Part shown: piece by piece, positions 1 to 5,997 of the stretch
How positions within the stretch are numbered: position 1 is the stretch's first letter
How the letters are laid out: each line of letters opens with the position of its first letter
NCBI GenBank assembly: GCA_964579765.1
Contig: CAZOIK010000410.1
Span: forward strand, 1-8,249
Reading direction: 5' to 3'
Source of the DNA: DATNBT01 sp964579765
GTDB taxonomy: Bacteria > Acidobacteriota > Vicinamibacteria > Vicinamibacterales > CAVVIG01
DNA: 8,249 nt
Translations under genes and position numbers: made by a program
The notes under the pieces: model-generated
Seen by the model: only the letters and a program-made list of their open reading frames with translations
Database searches by the model: none
Told to the model about the DNA's origin: nothing

Positions 1-1
1 G

Positions 2-157
2 GCGCTCGAGCGCGCGCGCCGGCTGGCCGGCGCGGGCGCGCTGCACGACGCGCTGGCCACGCTCGATCAAGTGCGGTCCACCGATCCGCAGCACGCCGAT
101 GCCGACGAGCTTCGCGGACAAATCCAGCGCCAGCTGCTCCGGCTCGACCACCCATGA
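2..157 (+). CDS. C-terminal fragment of a TPR-like protein (5' partial)
   Basis: The frame is open from the left edge and gives 51 residues before a TGA at 155-157. The visible segment is helical, with a pattern like a tetratricopeptide repeat: a Gly-x-x-x-x-Ala-Leu heptad (GALHDALATLDQV), then an Asp-Pro turn (STDPQHADADELR), then a second helix ending QLLRLDHP. TPR repeats usually form protein-protein interaction surfaces, but the start and any other domain of this protein lie outside the window, so no function can be given. Its stop overlaps the start of the next gene in an ATGA tetranucleotide, which suggests the two are co-transcribed and translationally coupled. Codon use is G/C-rich at third positions, like its neighbours. 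The reading frame is well supported; the TPR assignment rests on about one and a half repeats. Confidence 0.6.
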   Translation, partial: ALERARRLAGAGALHDALATLDQVRSTDPQHADADELRGQIQRQLLRLDHP

Positions 158-1101
158 AGTGCTCGAAGTGCGGCTATCTCGGCTTCGACTCGGGCGAGCG
201 CTGTCGCAACTGCGGCTATGAGTTCTCGCTCGCCGAGCCGTTCGACCTGCCCGATTTGACGATTCGGGACGACGACCAGGAGTCGGGCGACCTCGACGAC
301 TTCGCGCTCATCGACGCGGGATCCGCGCCGCGCGCCGGCAGCACCCGCCTCGACACCCCGGGCGCATTCGAGCGCGGCGGCGCCGCGTCGGCGGCCCTCG
401 CCGAAGCGCCGCCCCTCATCCGCCGGACGCCGGCGTCGATGCCGCTCTTTGCGCCCGGGATTGACGACGACACCCCGCTCATCACGAAGCCGTCTCCGCC
501 GCGTGCGCCGGTCGCGGTGCGCCGATCGACGCCGCAGACGGCGCGCCTCCGCGCCATCGCGACGCCGAAAGCCCCGGGCCTCGATCTCGGTCTCGACCTC
601 GAGTTCCCCGCCGGAGACGCCGCGCCGCGCCTCGTCCCGTCCGAACGCGCGCAAGCCGCCGAAGTGGAACCGCCGGCGGTGTACGAAGACGCGGGCGTCG
701 TGCGGCGCCTCGTCGCCGCGGCCGTCGATTCGATCATCCTGCTGTCCATCGATCTCGTCGTGATCTACTTCACGATGCAAATTTGCGGCGTGGGCATCGG
801 CGAGTTCGACGTGCTGCCGAAGGGCCCGCTCGTGGCGTTCCTCGTCGTGCAGAACGTCGGCTATCTCGTCGCCTTCACGGCGGGCGGGCAGACGCTCGGG
901 AAGATGGCCGCCGGCATCAAGGTCGTCGCCGAGGACGCCGAGAACACGCTCGACGTCGGCTGCGCCCTCAAGCGCACCGTCATGTGGCTGCTGCTGGCGG
1001 TACCCGCCGGCCTCGGGCTCGTCTTCGCGCTCGTGGATCGTGACCACCGCGGCCTCCACGACCGGTTCGCCGGCACGCGGGTCGTCCGCGCGACGGCGTG
1101 A
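154..1101 (+). CDS. Zinc-ribbon / RDD-family integral membrane protein
   Basis: A 315-residue protein with three parts. Residues 1-25 form a zinc ribbon with Cys3, Cys6, Cys17 and Cys20 (CSKCGYLG...RCRNCGYEF). Residues ~40-175 are a low-complexity linker rich in Ala, Pro, Arg and Asp, probably disordered. Residues ~178-312 are an RDD domain: the Arg184-Arg185 pair, Asp192, three hydrophobic segments at about 187-209, 224-245 and 273-294, the GQTLGKMAAGIKVV loop (245-258), and a C-terminal DRDHRGLHDRFAGTRVV (295-311). RDD domains are membrane proteins of mostly unknown role; some have been linked to ion transport or stress tolerance. The cytosolic zinc ribbon may bind protein or nucleic acid, but this is inference. 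The ATG at 154 is favoured because it starts the Cys motif directly and overlaps the upstream stop. The gene ends in a GTGA overlap with pgpA. The substrate is unknown. Confidence 0.82.
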   Translation: MKCSKCGYLGFDSGERCRNCGYEFSLAEPFDLPDLTIRDDDQESGDLDDFALIDAGSAPRAGSTRLDTPGAFERGGAASAALAEAPPLIRRTPASMPLFAPGIDDDTPLITKPSPPRAPVAVRRSTPQTARLRAIATPKAPGLDLGLDLEFPAGDAAPRLVPSERAQAAEVEPPAVYEDAGVVRRLVAAAVDSIILLSIDLVVIYFTMQICGVGIGEFDVLPKGPLVAFLVVQNVGYLVAFTAGGQTLGKMAAGIKVVAEDAENTLDVGCALKRTVMWLLLAVPAGLGLVFALVDRDHRGLHDRFAGTRVVRATA

Positions 1102-1568
1102 CACTCCGGACGCGAGCCGGCCTCGTCGTCGCCACGGCCTTCGGCGCCGGCTACGCGCCCGTCGCCCCCGGCACCGTCGGCTCCGCCGTCGGCCTGCTGC
1201 TCTGGCTCGTTCTCCCGCGCATGCTCTGGCTTCAGGTCGCCGCGACGGTCGTCGTCGCGCTCGCCGGTACGTGGGCGGGCACGGTGGCCGAGGCGCATTT
1301 CAAGTCGCGCGACCCCGGCGAGGTCGTCGTCGATGAGGTCGCCGGCATGATGGTGACGCTGCTCTTCAACCCGGTCGCGGGTGCCACGTGGGCGGCGGCG
1401 GCCTTCGTGCTCTTTCGCGCGGCCGACATCGTGAAGCCCTTTCCCGTGAATCGCCTCGAGCGTCTGCCCGGCGGCGTCGGCATCATGGCCGACGATCTGA
1501 TGGCGGGTGTCTATGCGAACGCAGCGCTCCGCGCCGGTATGTGGGCATTTCGTCATCTGGTTACCTAG
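1098..1568 (+). CDS. pgpA: Phosphatidylglycerophosphatase A
   Basis: Removes the terminal phosphate from phosphatidylglycerophosphate at the inner membrane to give phosphatidylglycerol. The 156-residue product matches the family in size (about 160-170) and order of motifs: PVAPGTVGSAVG at 21-32, the acidic RDPGEVVVDEVAG at 71-83 (Asp72, Glu75, Asp79, Glu80), FRAADIVKPFP at 106-116, and GGVGIMADDLMAGV at 125-138 with Asp132-Asp133, which match the family's conserved acidic, presumably metal-binding, positions. Hydrophobic segments lie around 28-60 and 84-108. The start is GTG at 1098, overlapping the TGA of the RDD gene (GTGA), which implies translational coupling; no Shine-Dalgarno is visible. 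The last residues (RHLVT) and the TAG stop fall inside the left arm of a palindromic element at 1552-1608, so the extreme C terminus may derive from that element. It shares a phospholipid theme with plsY and gpsA downstream. Confidence 0.93.
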   Translation: MTLRTRAGLVVATAFGAGYAPVAPGTVGSAVGLLLWLVLPRMLWLQVAATVVVALAGTWAGTVAEAHFKSRDPGEVVVDEVAGMMVTLLFNPVAGATWAAAAFVLFRAADIVKPFPVNRLERLPGGVGIMADDLMAGVYANAALRAGMWAFRHLVT

Positions 1569-1608
1569 TCGTCGAATTTGCAATTGAATGACGAGATAAC
1601 CAGATGAT
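1552..1608. repeat. Imperfect palindromic element spanning the pgpA stop codon
   Basis: An 11-bp perfect inverted repeat, TCATCTGGTTA (1553-1563) and TAACCAGATGA (1597-1607), encloses a nested continuation. C1565-T1566 pair with A1594-G1595, CGTC (1570-1573) with GACG (1590-1593), and AATT (1575-1578) with AATT (1582-1585), closing on a 3-base TGC loop. Three-base bulges lie on each side (1567-1569 and 1586-1588), and 1552/1608 add a possible G-U pair. About 21 base pairs form over 55 bases. The segment is AT-rich compared with its surroundings. It looks like an intergenic palindromic (REP- or MITE-like) element or a structured RNA processing or stability hairpin. It does not resemble an intrinsic terminator, since the stem is not GC-rich and no T-run follows. 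The family identity is unknown. Confidence 0.7.
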
Positions 1609-1625
1609 TAGATGATCACATGCTC
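1594..1625 (+). repeat. Degenerate 8-bp tandem motif leading into the cinA start
   Basis: Four consecutive 8-base units read AGATAACC, AGATGATT, AGATGATC and ACATGCTC. The second and third are identical at seven of eight positions; the outer two are weaker matches. The first two units overlap the right arm of the palindrome at 1552-1608, and the fourth contains the ATG start codon of cinA at 1620. The array is short, so a chance origin cannot be excluded, but its AT-rich composition differs clearly from the coding sequence around it. It may be part of the same intergenic repeat as the palindrome. Confidence 0.45.
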
Positions 1626-2888
1626 GATCGCCGCTTCGCATGCATTCTCGCCGTGGGCAGTGAGATGCTCACGCCGTTCAGGGTTGACACCAACTCGCTC
1701 TTCGTCACCGAGCAACTGAACACGATCGGCATCGACGTCCGTCTCAAAGCGGTCGTCGGCGACGACGTCGCCGAGCTGACGTCGATCCTGCGGGGCGCCC
1801 TCGAGTGGGCGGCGGTGGTCGTGGTGACCGGCGGCCTCGGGCCCACTGCGGACGACATCACGCGCGACGCCGTGGCGCGCGTGCTGAACGTCTCGATGTC
1901 GGAGAACGAAGCGGTCGTCGCGCGCATTCGTGAGCGCTTTGCGCGGCGCGGCGTGACGATGCCGGAGATCAACCGCCGGCAGGCCATGGTGCCTGAGGGC
2001 GCGACGCTGCTCGAGAACCCGAACGGCACTGCGCCCGGTCTGTGGATCGAGCACGGGGAGTCGGCGCTCGTGCTGCTGCCCGGCCCGCCGCGTGAAATGA
2101 AGCCGATGTTCGAGGCCGTGATTCGCGATCGGCTCGCGCCACGGGCCGGCGCCGCCGGCTTGTTCAGGCGCGTCGTGAAGATCACCGGGCGGACGGAATC
2201 GGATGTCGATGCGACCGTGCAGCCGATCTACGGGCGCTGGCAGTCGCAGGCGGTGCCGATCAGCACGACGATCCTCGCCGTGCTCGGCCAGATCGAACTG
2301 CACCTGACGGCACGCGCGCCCGACCGCGGGTCGGCGGATCGGGCGCTCGACGCCGCCATCGGCGAGCTGCAGGGCGCGCTCGGCGACGCGATCTACAGCG
2401 TGGACGGGCGGGGCCTCGAAGTGATCGTCGGCGAGCTGCTGCGCCAGCGCGGGCTGACGATTGCGACAGCTGAATCGTGCTCAGGCGGGCTGCTGTCGTC
2501 GCGGCTGACCGATGTTCCGGGCAGCTCGGCGTACGTGCAGCAGGGCATGGTGTGCTACACGAACGCCTCGAAGACGCAGTGGCTCGGCGTGCCCGCGGCG
2601 CTCATCGACCAGCACGGCGCCGTCAGCGAGCCGGTCGCGAGGGCGATGGCCGCGGGGATTCGCGAGCGGACCGGAGCGAACGCCGGCGTCGGCATCACCG
2701 GCATCGCGGGCCCTGGCGGCGGTACGCCCGAGAAGCCCGTCGGCACCGTGGCGATTGCCGTCTCGGTCGGCTCGGAGGAGCGCGTGCGCACCTTCCAGTT
2801 CTTTGGCAGCCGGGAACTCGTCAAGTTCCAGTCAACGCAGGCGGCGCTCAACATGTTGCGGTTGATGCTGTGCGCACCGGCGGCATGA
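1620..2888 (+). CDS. cinA: CinA-family protein: MoaB-like domain plus NMN deamidase (PncC) domain
   Basis: The 422-residue product has the full two-domain CinA layout. Residues 1-170 are the COG1058/MoaB-like domain, with TGGLGPTADDITRD at 70-83 and LLPGPPREMKPMF at 152-164. Residues ~265-420 are the PncC domain, with TAESCSGGLLSSRL at 283-296, HGAVSEPVA at 332-340, GITGIAGPGGG at 358-368 and KPVGTV at 373-377. The family deamidates nicotinamide mononucleotide to nicotinic acid mononucleotide in the pyridine-nucleotide cycle; the N-terminal domain is associated with ADP-ribose or NAD-related pyrophosphatase activity in some members. The usual GTELLxGxxxNTN motif appears here as GSEMLTPFRVDTNS (13-26). 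ATG 1620 is chosen because it is the first start after an in-frame TGA at 1605-1607 and gives the normal N terminus. No clear Shine-Dalgarno precedes it. The older 'competence/damage-inducible' name should not be taken as evidence of competence. Confidence 0.95.
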   Translation: MLDRRFACILAVGSEMLTPFRVDTNSLFVTEQLNTIGIDVRLKAVVGDDVAELTSILRGALEWAAVVVVTGGLGPTADDITRDAVARVLNVSMSENEAVVARIRERFARRGVTMPEINRRQAMVPEGATLLENPNGTAPGLWIEHGESALVLLPGPPREMKPMFEAVIRDRLAPRAGAAGLFRRVVKITGRTESDVDATVQPIYGRWQSQAVPISTTILAVLGQIELHLTARAPDRGSADRALDAAIGELQGALGDAIYSVDGRGLEVIVGELLRQRGLTIATAESCSGGLLSSRLTDVPGSSAYVQQGMVCYTNASKTQWLGVPAALIDQHGAVSEPVARAMAAGIRERTGANAGVGITGIAGPGGGTPEKPVGTVAIAVSVGSEERVRTFQFFGSRELVKFQSTQAALNMLRLMLCAPAA

Positions 2889-2892
2889 TCGC

Positions 2893-3453
2893 ATGCGGAT
2901 GTTCGTCGCCATCGATCTCGACGACGCCGCGAGAGCGGCGGTCGGCGACGAGCAGCGGCAGGCGGCGCGGCTGCTGACGTCGCGGTCCGCGGTCCGGTTC
3001 GTCGATCCCCGACAGGTTCACCTGACCCTCGCGTTCCTCGGAGAAGTTGCCGCGCCGCTCGCGGAGGCCGTCGTCCAGGCCATGCGCGAGCCGTTGTCCG
3101 CCGTCCGCCCGTTTCAGATCGCGATCGGCGGGCTCGGCGTGTTCCCGCCGCACGGCGCGCCACGCGTGCTGTGGATGGAGCTCGGCGAGGGCGCGCGCGA
3201 GACGGTCGCGCTGCAGCGCGAGGTCGCCGCCCGTCTGGCGTCGCTCGGCGTCATGCTCGAGGAGCGCGTGTTCCGTCCGCATCTGACGATTGGACGGTGG
3301 CGGCGCGCGCGGCCGTCGGACCGGCCGGCGCTGGCGAGCGCGCCGGTGCATCCGGCGGCGCGGCTCCTGGTGGATCGCGTCACGCTGTACGAAAGTCGGT
3401 TATCCTCGGAAGGACCGACGCATGTGGCGCTGGCGCACGCGTCGCTCTCCTGA
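2893..3453 (+). CDS. thpR: RNA 2',3'-cyclic phosphodiesterase (LigT/2H family)
   Basis: A 186-residue soluble protein of the 2H phosphoesterase superfamily, near the usual ~180 residues. Both signature tetrapeptides are present: His43-Leu-Thr45-Leu within QVHLTLAFLGEV, and His130-Leu-Thr132-Ile within FRPHLTIGR. These paired HxTx motifs form the active site that hydrolyses RNA 2',3'-cyclic phosphate ends to 2'-phosphates; members were first described as 2'-5' RNA ligases. The start MRMFVAIDLDD is typical, and the GVFPPHGAPRVLWMEL stretch (82-97) and the C-terminal VTLYESRLSSEGPTH (163-177) are also family-like. The ATG at 2893 lies 4 bp after the cinA stop; an alternative ATG at 2899 would remove two residues only. 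No Shine-Dalgarno is visible, so coupling to cinA translation is likely. The physiological RNA substrate cannot be deduced. Confidence 0.92.
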   Translation: MRMFVAIDLDDAARAAVGDEQRQAARLLTSRSAVRFVDPRQVHLTLAFLGEVAAPLAEAVVQAMREPLSAVRPFQIAIGGLGVFPPHGAPRVLWMELGEGARETVALQREVAARLASLGVMLEERVFRPHLTIGRWRRARPSDRPALASAPVHPAARLLVDRVTLYESRLSSEGPTHVALAHASLS

Positions 3454-3458
3454 CCCCA

Positions 3459-4043
3459 ATGACGGCCGCCATCATCGTCGCGTATCTCATCGGATCGATT
3501 CCGTTCGCGCTGCTGCTCGCCCGGCGGTTGGGCGCCGGCGATCCGCGCATGCTCGGGAGCGGCAATCTCGGGGCCACCAACGTGCTCCGCGCCTCCGGTG
3601 TGCGCGCCGGCCTGATCGTCGCGCTGCTCGACGCGGGCAAAGGCGCCGCCAGCGTCGCGCTCGCGATGCGCATGAGCACGGGCCCCGTGGCGCCGGCGGC
3701 CGCCGGCTTCGCCGCCGTCGTCGGACACATCTATCCTGTGTGGCTCAGGTTCAGGGGCGGCAAGGGCGTCGCGACGGCCTGTGGCGCGTTTTCGGTGCTC
3801 ACGCCGCTCGCGGTGCCGCCCGCGCTGGCCGTGTTTCTCGTCGCCGTGTGGGCGACAAAGTACGTCTCGCTCGGCTCGATGCTCGCGACGATCGCGCTGC
3901 CGTCCATCGCCTACGCCACCGGCGCGCCGGTCGCGGCGCTCGTCGCGGCCTGGGCCGCCGCCGCGCTGATTCTCTTCAGACACCGGAGCAACTTCGCGCG
4001 CCTGCGCGGCGGCACGGAGCGGCGGCTCGGAGTCCGCGTCTGA
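3459..4043 (+). CDS. plsY: Acyl-phosphate:glycerol-3-phosphate acyltransferase
   Basis: Transfers an acyl group from acyl-phosphate to sn-glycerol-3-phosphate at the cytoplasmic membrane, giving lysophosphatidic acid, the first acylation of bacterial phospholipid synthesis. The 194-residue protein is of normal length and very hydrophobic, with about five membrane segments. The three conserved cytosolic motifs are visible: SGNLGATN at 34-41 after GSIPFALLLARR, GHIYPVWLRFRGGKGVAT at 89-106, and FRHRSNFARLRGGTE at 173-187. The frame stays open far upstream (to about 3171), but that region is an out-of-frame reading of thpR; the ATG at 3459, 5 bp after the thpR stop, gives the standard N terminus. 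The stop overlaps the gpsA start in TGATG, placing the enzyme that consumes glycerol-3-phosphate directly against the one that makes it. A PlsX partner is expected elsewhere in the genome. Confidence 0.95.
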   Translation: MTAAIIVAYLIGSIPFALLLARRLGAGDPRMLGSGNLGATNVLRASGVRAGLIVALLDAGKGAASVALAMRMSTGPVAPAAAGFAAVVGHIYPVWLRFRGGKGVATACGAFSVLTPLAVPPALAVFLVAVWATKYVSLGSMLATIALPSIAYATGAPVAALVAAWAAAALILFRHRSNFARLRGGTERRLGVRV

Positions 4044-5053
4044 TGGCGAAGACCGTCGCGGTGCTCGGCGCTGGCAGCTGGGGCACGGCCCTCGCGGTGC
4101 ATCTGGGACGCGTCGGCCACGACGTGCGCCTGTGGGCACGCGATCGATCCTTTGCCGACGAGATGGCCTCGCGGCGCGCCAACGCGGTGTATCTGCCGGA
4201 CGTCGTCTTCCCGTCGTCGGTGTCGGTCACGGCCTCGATCGCGGACGCGGTCGCCGGCGTCGAGCTGGTCATCTTCGCGGTGCCGTCGCACGGCGCCCGC
4301 GCGGTCGTCAGGCTCGCCGCTCCGCACGTGAGCGCGCACGCCATCGTCGTCAGCGCGGCAAAGGGCCTCGAAGCCGACACCCACCTGCGCGTCTCGCAGA
4401 TCGTCGAGCAGGAAATCGGGCCGTCCCACCCGATTGTCGTTCTGTCGGGTCCGAGCTTCGCGCACGAAGTGGCGCAGGAGCTGCCGACGGCGGTGCTCGC
4501 GGCGTCTCTCGACGGCGAGGCGGTCGCGGTCGTCCAGTCGGAGTTCCGCGGACCGCAGTTCCGCCTCTACGGCAGCGACGACGTGATCGGCGTGGAGATT
4601 GGCGGCGCGCTGAAGAACGTGATCGCGATTGCCGCGGGCGTCGTCGAAGGCCTGGGCCTCGGTCACAACGCGCTGGCCGCCCTCATCACGCGCGGCCTGG
4701 CCGAAATCACCAGGCTCGCGTGCGCCGCCGGCGGACGCCGTGACACGCTCGCCGGTCTGAGCGGGCTCGGCGATCTCGTGCTCACCTGCACCGGCTCGCT
4801 CAGCCGCAACCGTCACGTCGGCGTCGAGCTGGCGCGCGGCCGATCGCTCAAGGAAGTGCTCGCCGGCATGAAGATGATCGCCGAGGGCGTGCGCACGACG
4901 GGCGCCGCGCTGGCGCTCGGTGAACGTTACGGCGTCGAGTTGCCGATCGCGACGCAGATGTCAGAGGTGTTGAGCGGCCGGTCCGACGTCGCCTCCGCGA
5001 TTGCCGCCCTCATGCTGCGCAAGCAGCGCGCCGAGACGGAGCCGATCGGCTAG
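4043..5053 (+). CDS. gpsA: NAD(P)H-dependent glycerol-3-phosphate dehydrogenase
   Basis: Reduces dihydroxyacetone phosphate to sn-glycerol-3-phosphate in the cytosol, supplying the backbone for phospholipids. The 336-residue length is typical. Residues 5-18 (VAVLGAGSWGTALA) form the Rossmann nucleotide-binding loop. Further conserved segments are VSAAKGLE (103-110), VLSGPSFAHEVA (133-144), GGALKNVIAIAAG (187-199) carrying the catalytic Lys191, NALAALITRGLAEI (209-222), and LAGLSGLGDLVLTCTGSLSRNRHVG (segment 236-260) with Arg255 and Arg257 near the substrate or cofactor site. The frame is open upstream through plsY, but the genuine start is the ATG at 4043, which shares one base with the plsY stop and gives the MAKTVAVLGAG start. 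Translational coupling to plsY is likely. All expected key residues are present. Confidence 0.96.
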   Translation: MAKTVAVLGAGSWGTALAVHLGRVGHDVRLWARDRSFADEMASRRANAVYLPDVVFPSSVSVTASIADAVAGVELVIFAVPSHGARAVVRLAAPHVSAHAIVVSAAKGLEADTHLRVSQIVEQEIGPSHPIVVLSGPSFAHEVAQELPTAVLAASLDGEAVAVVQSEFRGPQFRLYGSDDVIGVEIGGALKNVIAIAAGVVEGLGLGHNALAALITRGLAEITRLACAAGGRRDTLAGLSGLGDLVLTCTGSLSRNRHVGVELARGRSLKEVLAGMKMIAEGVRTTGAALALGERYGVELPIATQMSEVLSGRSDVASAIAALMLRKQRAETEPIG

Positions 5054-5065
5054 CGCCATACTCCC

Positions 5066-5989
5066 ATGTCCCTGTTCGGCCGGCTTCGCGAAAGTCTTTC
5101 CCGTACCAAGCAGCAGATCGTCGAGCGGTTCGACGACATCGTCCGCGGCGCGGACACGCCCGAGAAGCGGTCGCGCTCGGTTGACGTGGACACGCTCGAG
5201 GCGCTCGAGGAACTGCTGATCTCCGCCGACCTCGGCATGACGGCGTCGTCGGCGGTGATCGCCGCCGTGAAGGCGCAGCCGCGCGACGGCGCGAGCCTGC
5301 GCGACCTCGTGAAACGCGAGATCCGGCGCGTCTTCAGCGCCGTCGATCGGCCGATCGTCGTCGATCACCGTCCGGAGGTCGTGCTCATTGTCGGCGTCAA
5401 CGGCACTGGCAAGACGACGACGGTCGGGAAGCTGGCCAATCTGCTGAAGTCGGCGGGGAAGACGCCGCTCATCTGCGCGGCCGACACGTTCCGCGCGGCC
5501 GCCGTCGAGCAACTCGAGATCTGGGCGACGCGCGCCGGCGTGGACATCGTGCGGGCGCGCGACGGATCCGATCCCGCGGCGGTGGTGTTCGACGCGATTT
5601 CGTCGGGCAAGGCCAAGGGCCGCGATCCGATTCTCGTGGACACGGCCGGCCGGCTGCACACGCGCGTGAACCTGATGCAGGAGCTCGAGAAGATCAGACG
5701 CGTTGCGGCGCGGGAGGTACCCGGGGCGCCGCAGGAGGTGCTGCTGGTGCTCGACGCCACGGTCGGCCAGAACGGTCTGGCGCAGGCGCGCGAGTTCATG
5801 AACGTCGCCGGCGTGAACGGCATCGTCCTGACCAAGCTGGATGGGACCGCCAAGGGTGGCGTCGCCGTGGCGATCGCGCACGATCTGAAGCTGCCAATCC
5901 GCTACGTTGGCGTCGGCGAAGGCATCGACGACCTGGTGCCGTTCTCGGCCGAGGAGTACGTTGACGGTCTGTTCGAGGAGCGCATGTAG
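5066..5989 (+). CDS. ftsY: Signal recognition particle receptor FtsY
   Basis: SRP-type GTPase that docks ribosome-SRP complexes at the membrane and hands them to the Sec translocon. The 307 residues comprise a four-helix N domain (~1-95) and the GTPase G domain (~100-307). Visible motifs are the P-loop GVNGTGKTTTVGKLA (110-124) with Lys116 and Thr117, DTFRAAAVEQL (140-150), the switch DTAGR (192-196), TKLDGTAKGG (256-265), and the closing GVGEGIDDLVPF (282-293). There is no long acidic A domain like that of E. coli; the protein begins with a short amphipathic basic helix (MSLFGRLRESLSRTKQQI), which is probably the lipid-binding helix. The start lies 12 bp after gpsA in a spacer without a Shine-Dalgarno. 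P-loop Thr114 replaces the more usual Val, a substitution unlikely to matter. The identification is secure. Confidence 0.96.
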   Translation: MSLFGRLRESLSRTKQQIVERFDDIVRGADTPEKRSRSVDVDTLEALEELLISADLGMTASSAVIAAVKAQPRDGASLRDLVKREIRRVFSAVDRPIVVDHRPEVVLIVGVNGTGKTTTVGKLANLLKSAGKTPLICAADTFRAAAVEQLEIWATRAGVDIVRARDGSDPAAVVFDAISSGKAKGRDPILVDTAGRLHTRVNLMQELEKIRRVAAREVPGAPQEVLLVLDATVGQNGLAQAREFMNVAGVNGIVLTKLDGTAKGGVAVAIAHDLKLPIRYVGVGEGIDDLVPFSAEEYVDGLFEERM

Positions 5990-5997
5990 GGTGGGCC

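Noticed and set aside
15..34. Short GC-rich hairpin (9-bp stem, 2-base loop)
   Set aside because: It lies within coding sequence made almost wholly of G and C, where such stems arise by chance, and a 2-base loop is unfavourable.
1569..1619. Sigma-70 type promoter before cinA
   Set aside because: TTGCAA (1579-1584) and GATAAC (1595-1600) look loosely like -35 and -10 boxes but are only 10 bp apart, and both are parts of the palindrome.
1552..1620. Intrinsic terminator after pgpA
   Set aside because: The stem is AT-rich, bulged, and followed by AGATGATTAGATGATC rather than a T-run, so Rho-independent termination is not supported.
3401..3407. Isolated -10-like TATCC(T) within the end of thpR as a plsY promoter
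   Set aside because: No matching -35 element at 16-18 bp upstream and the site is in coding sequence.
3171..3458. Upstream extension of the plsY frame
   Set aside because: The extension is an out-of-frame reading of thpR, Arg/Ala-rich and unlike PlsY. The family's N terminus begins at the ATG at 3459.
3290..4042. Upstream extension of the gpsA frame (about 250 codons)
   Set aside because: It is an Arg-rich out-of-frame reading of thpR and plsY; the Rossmann motif begins a few residues after the ATG at 4043.
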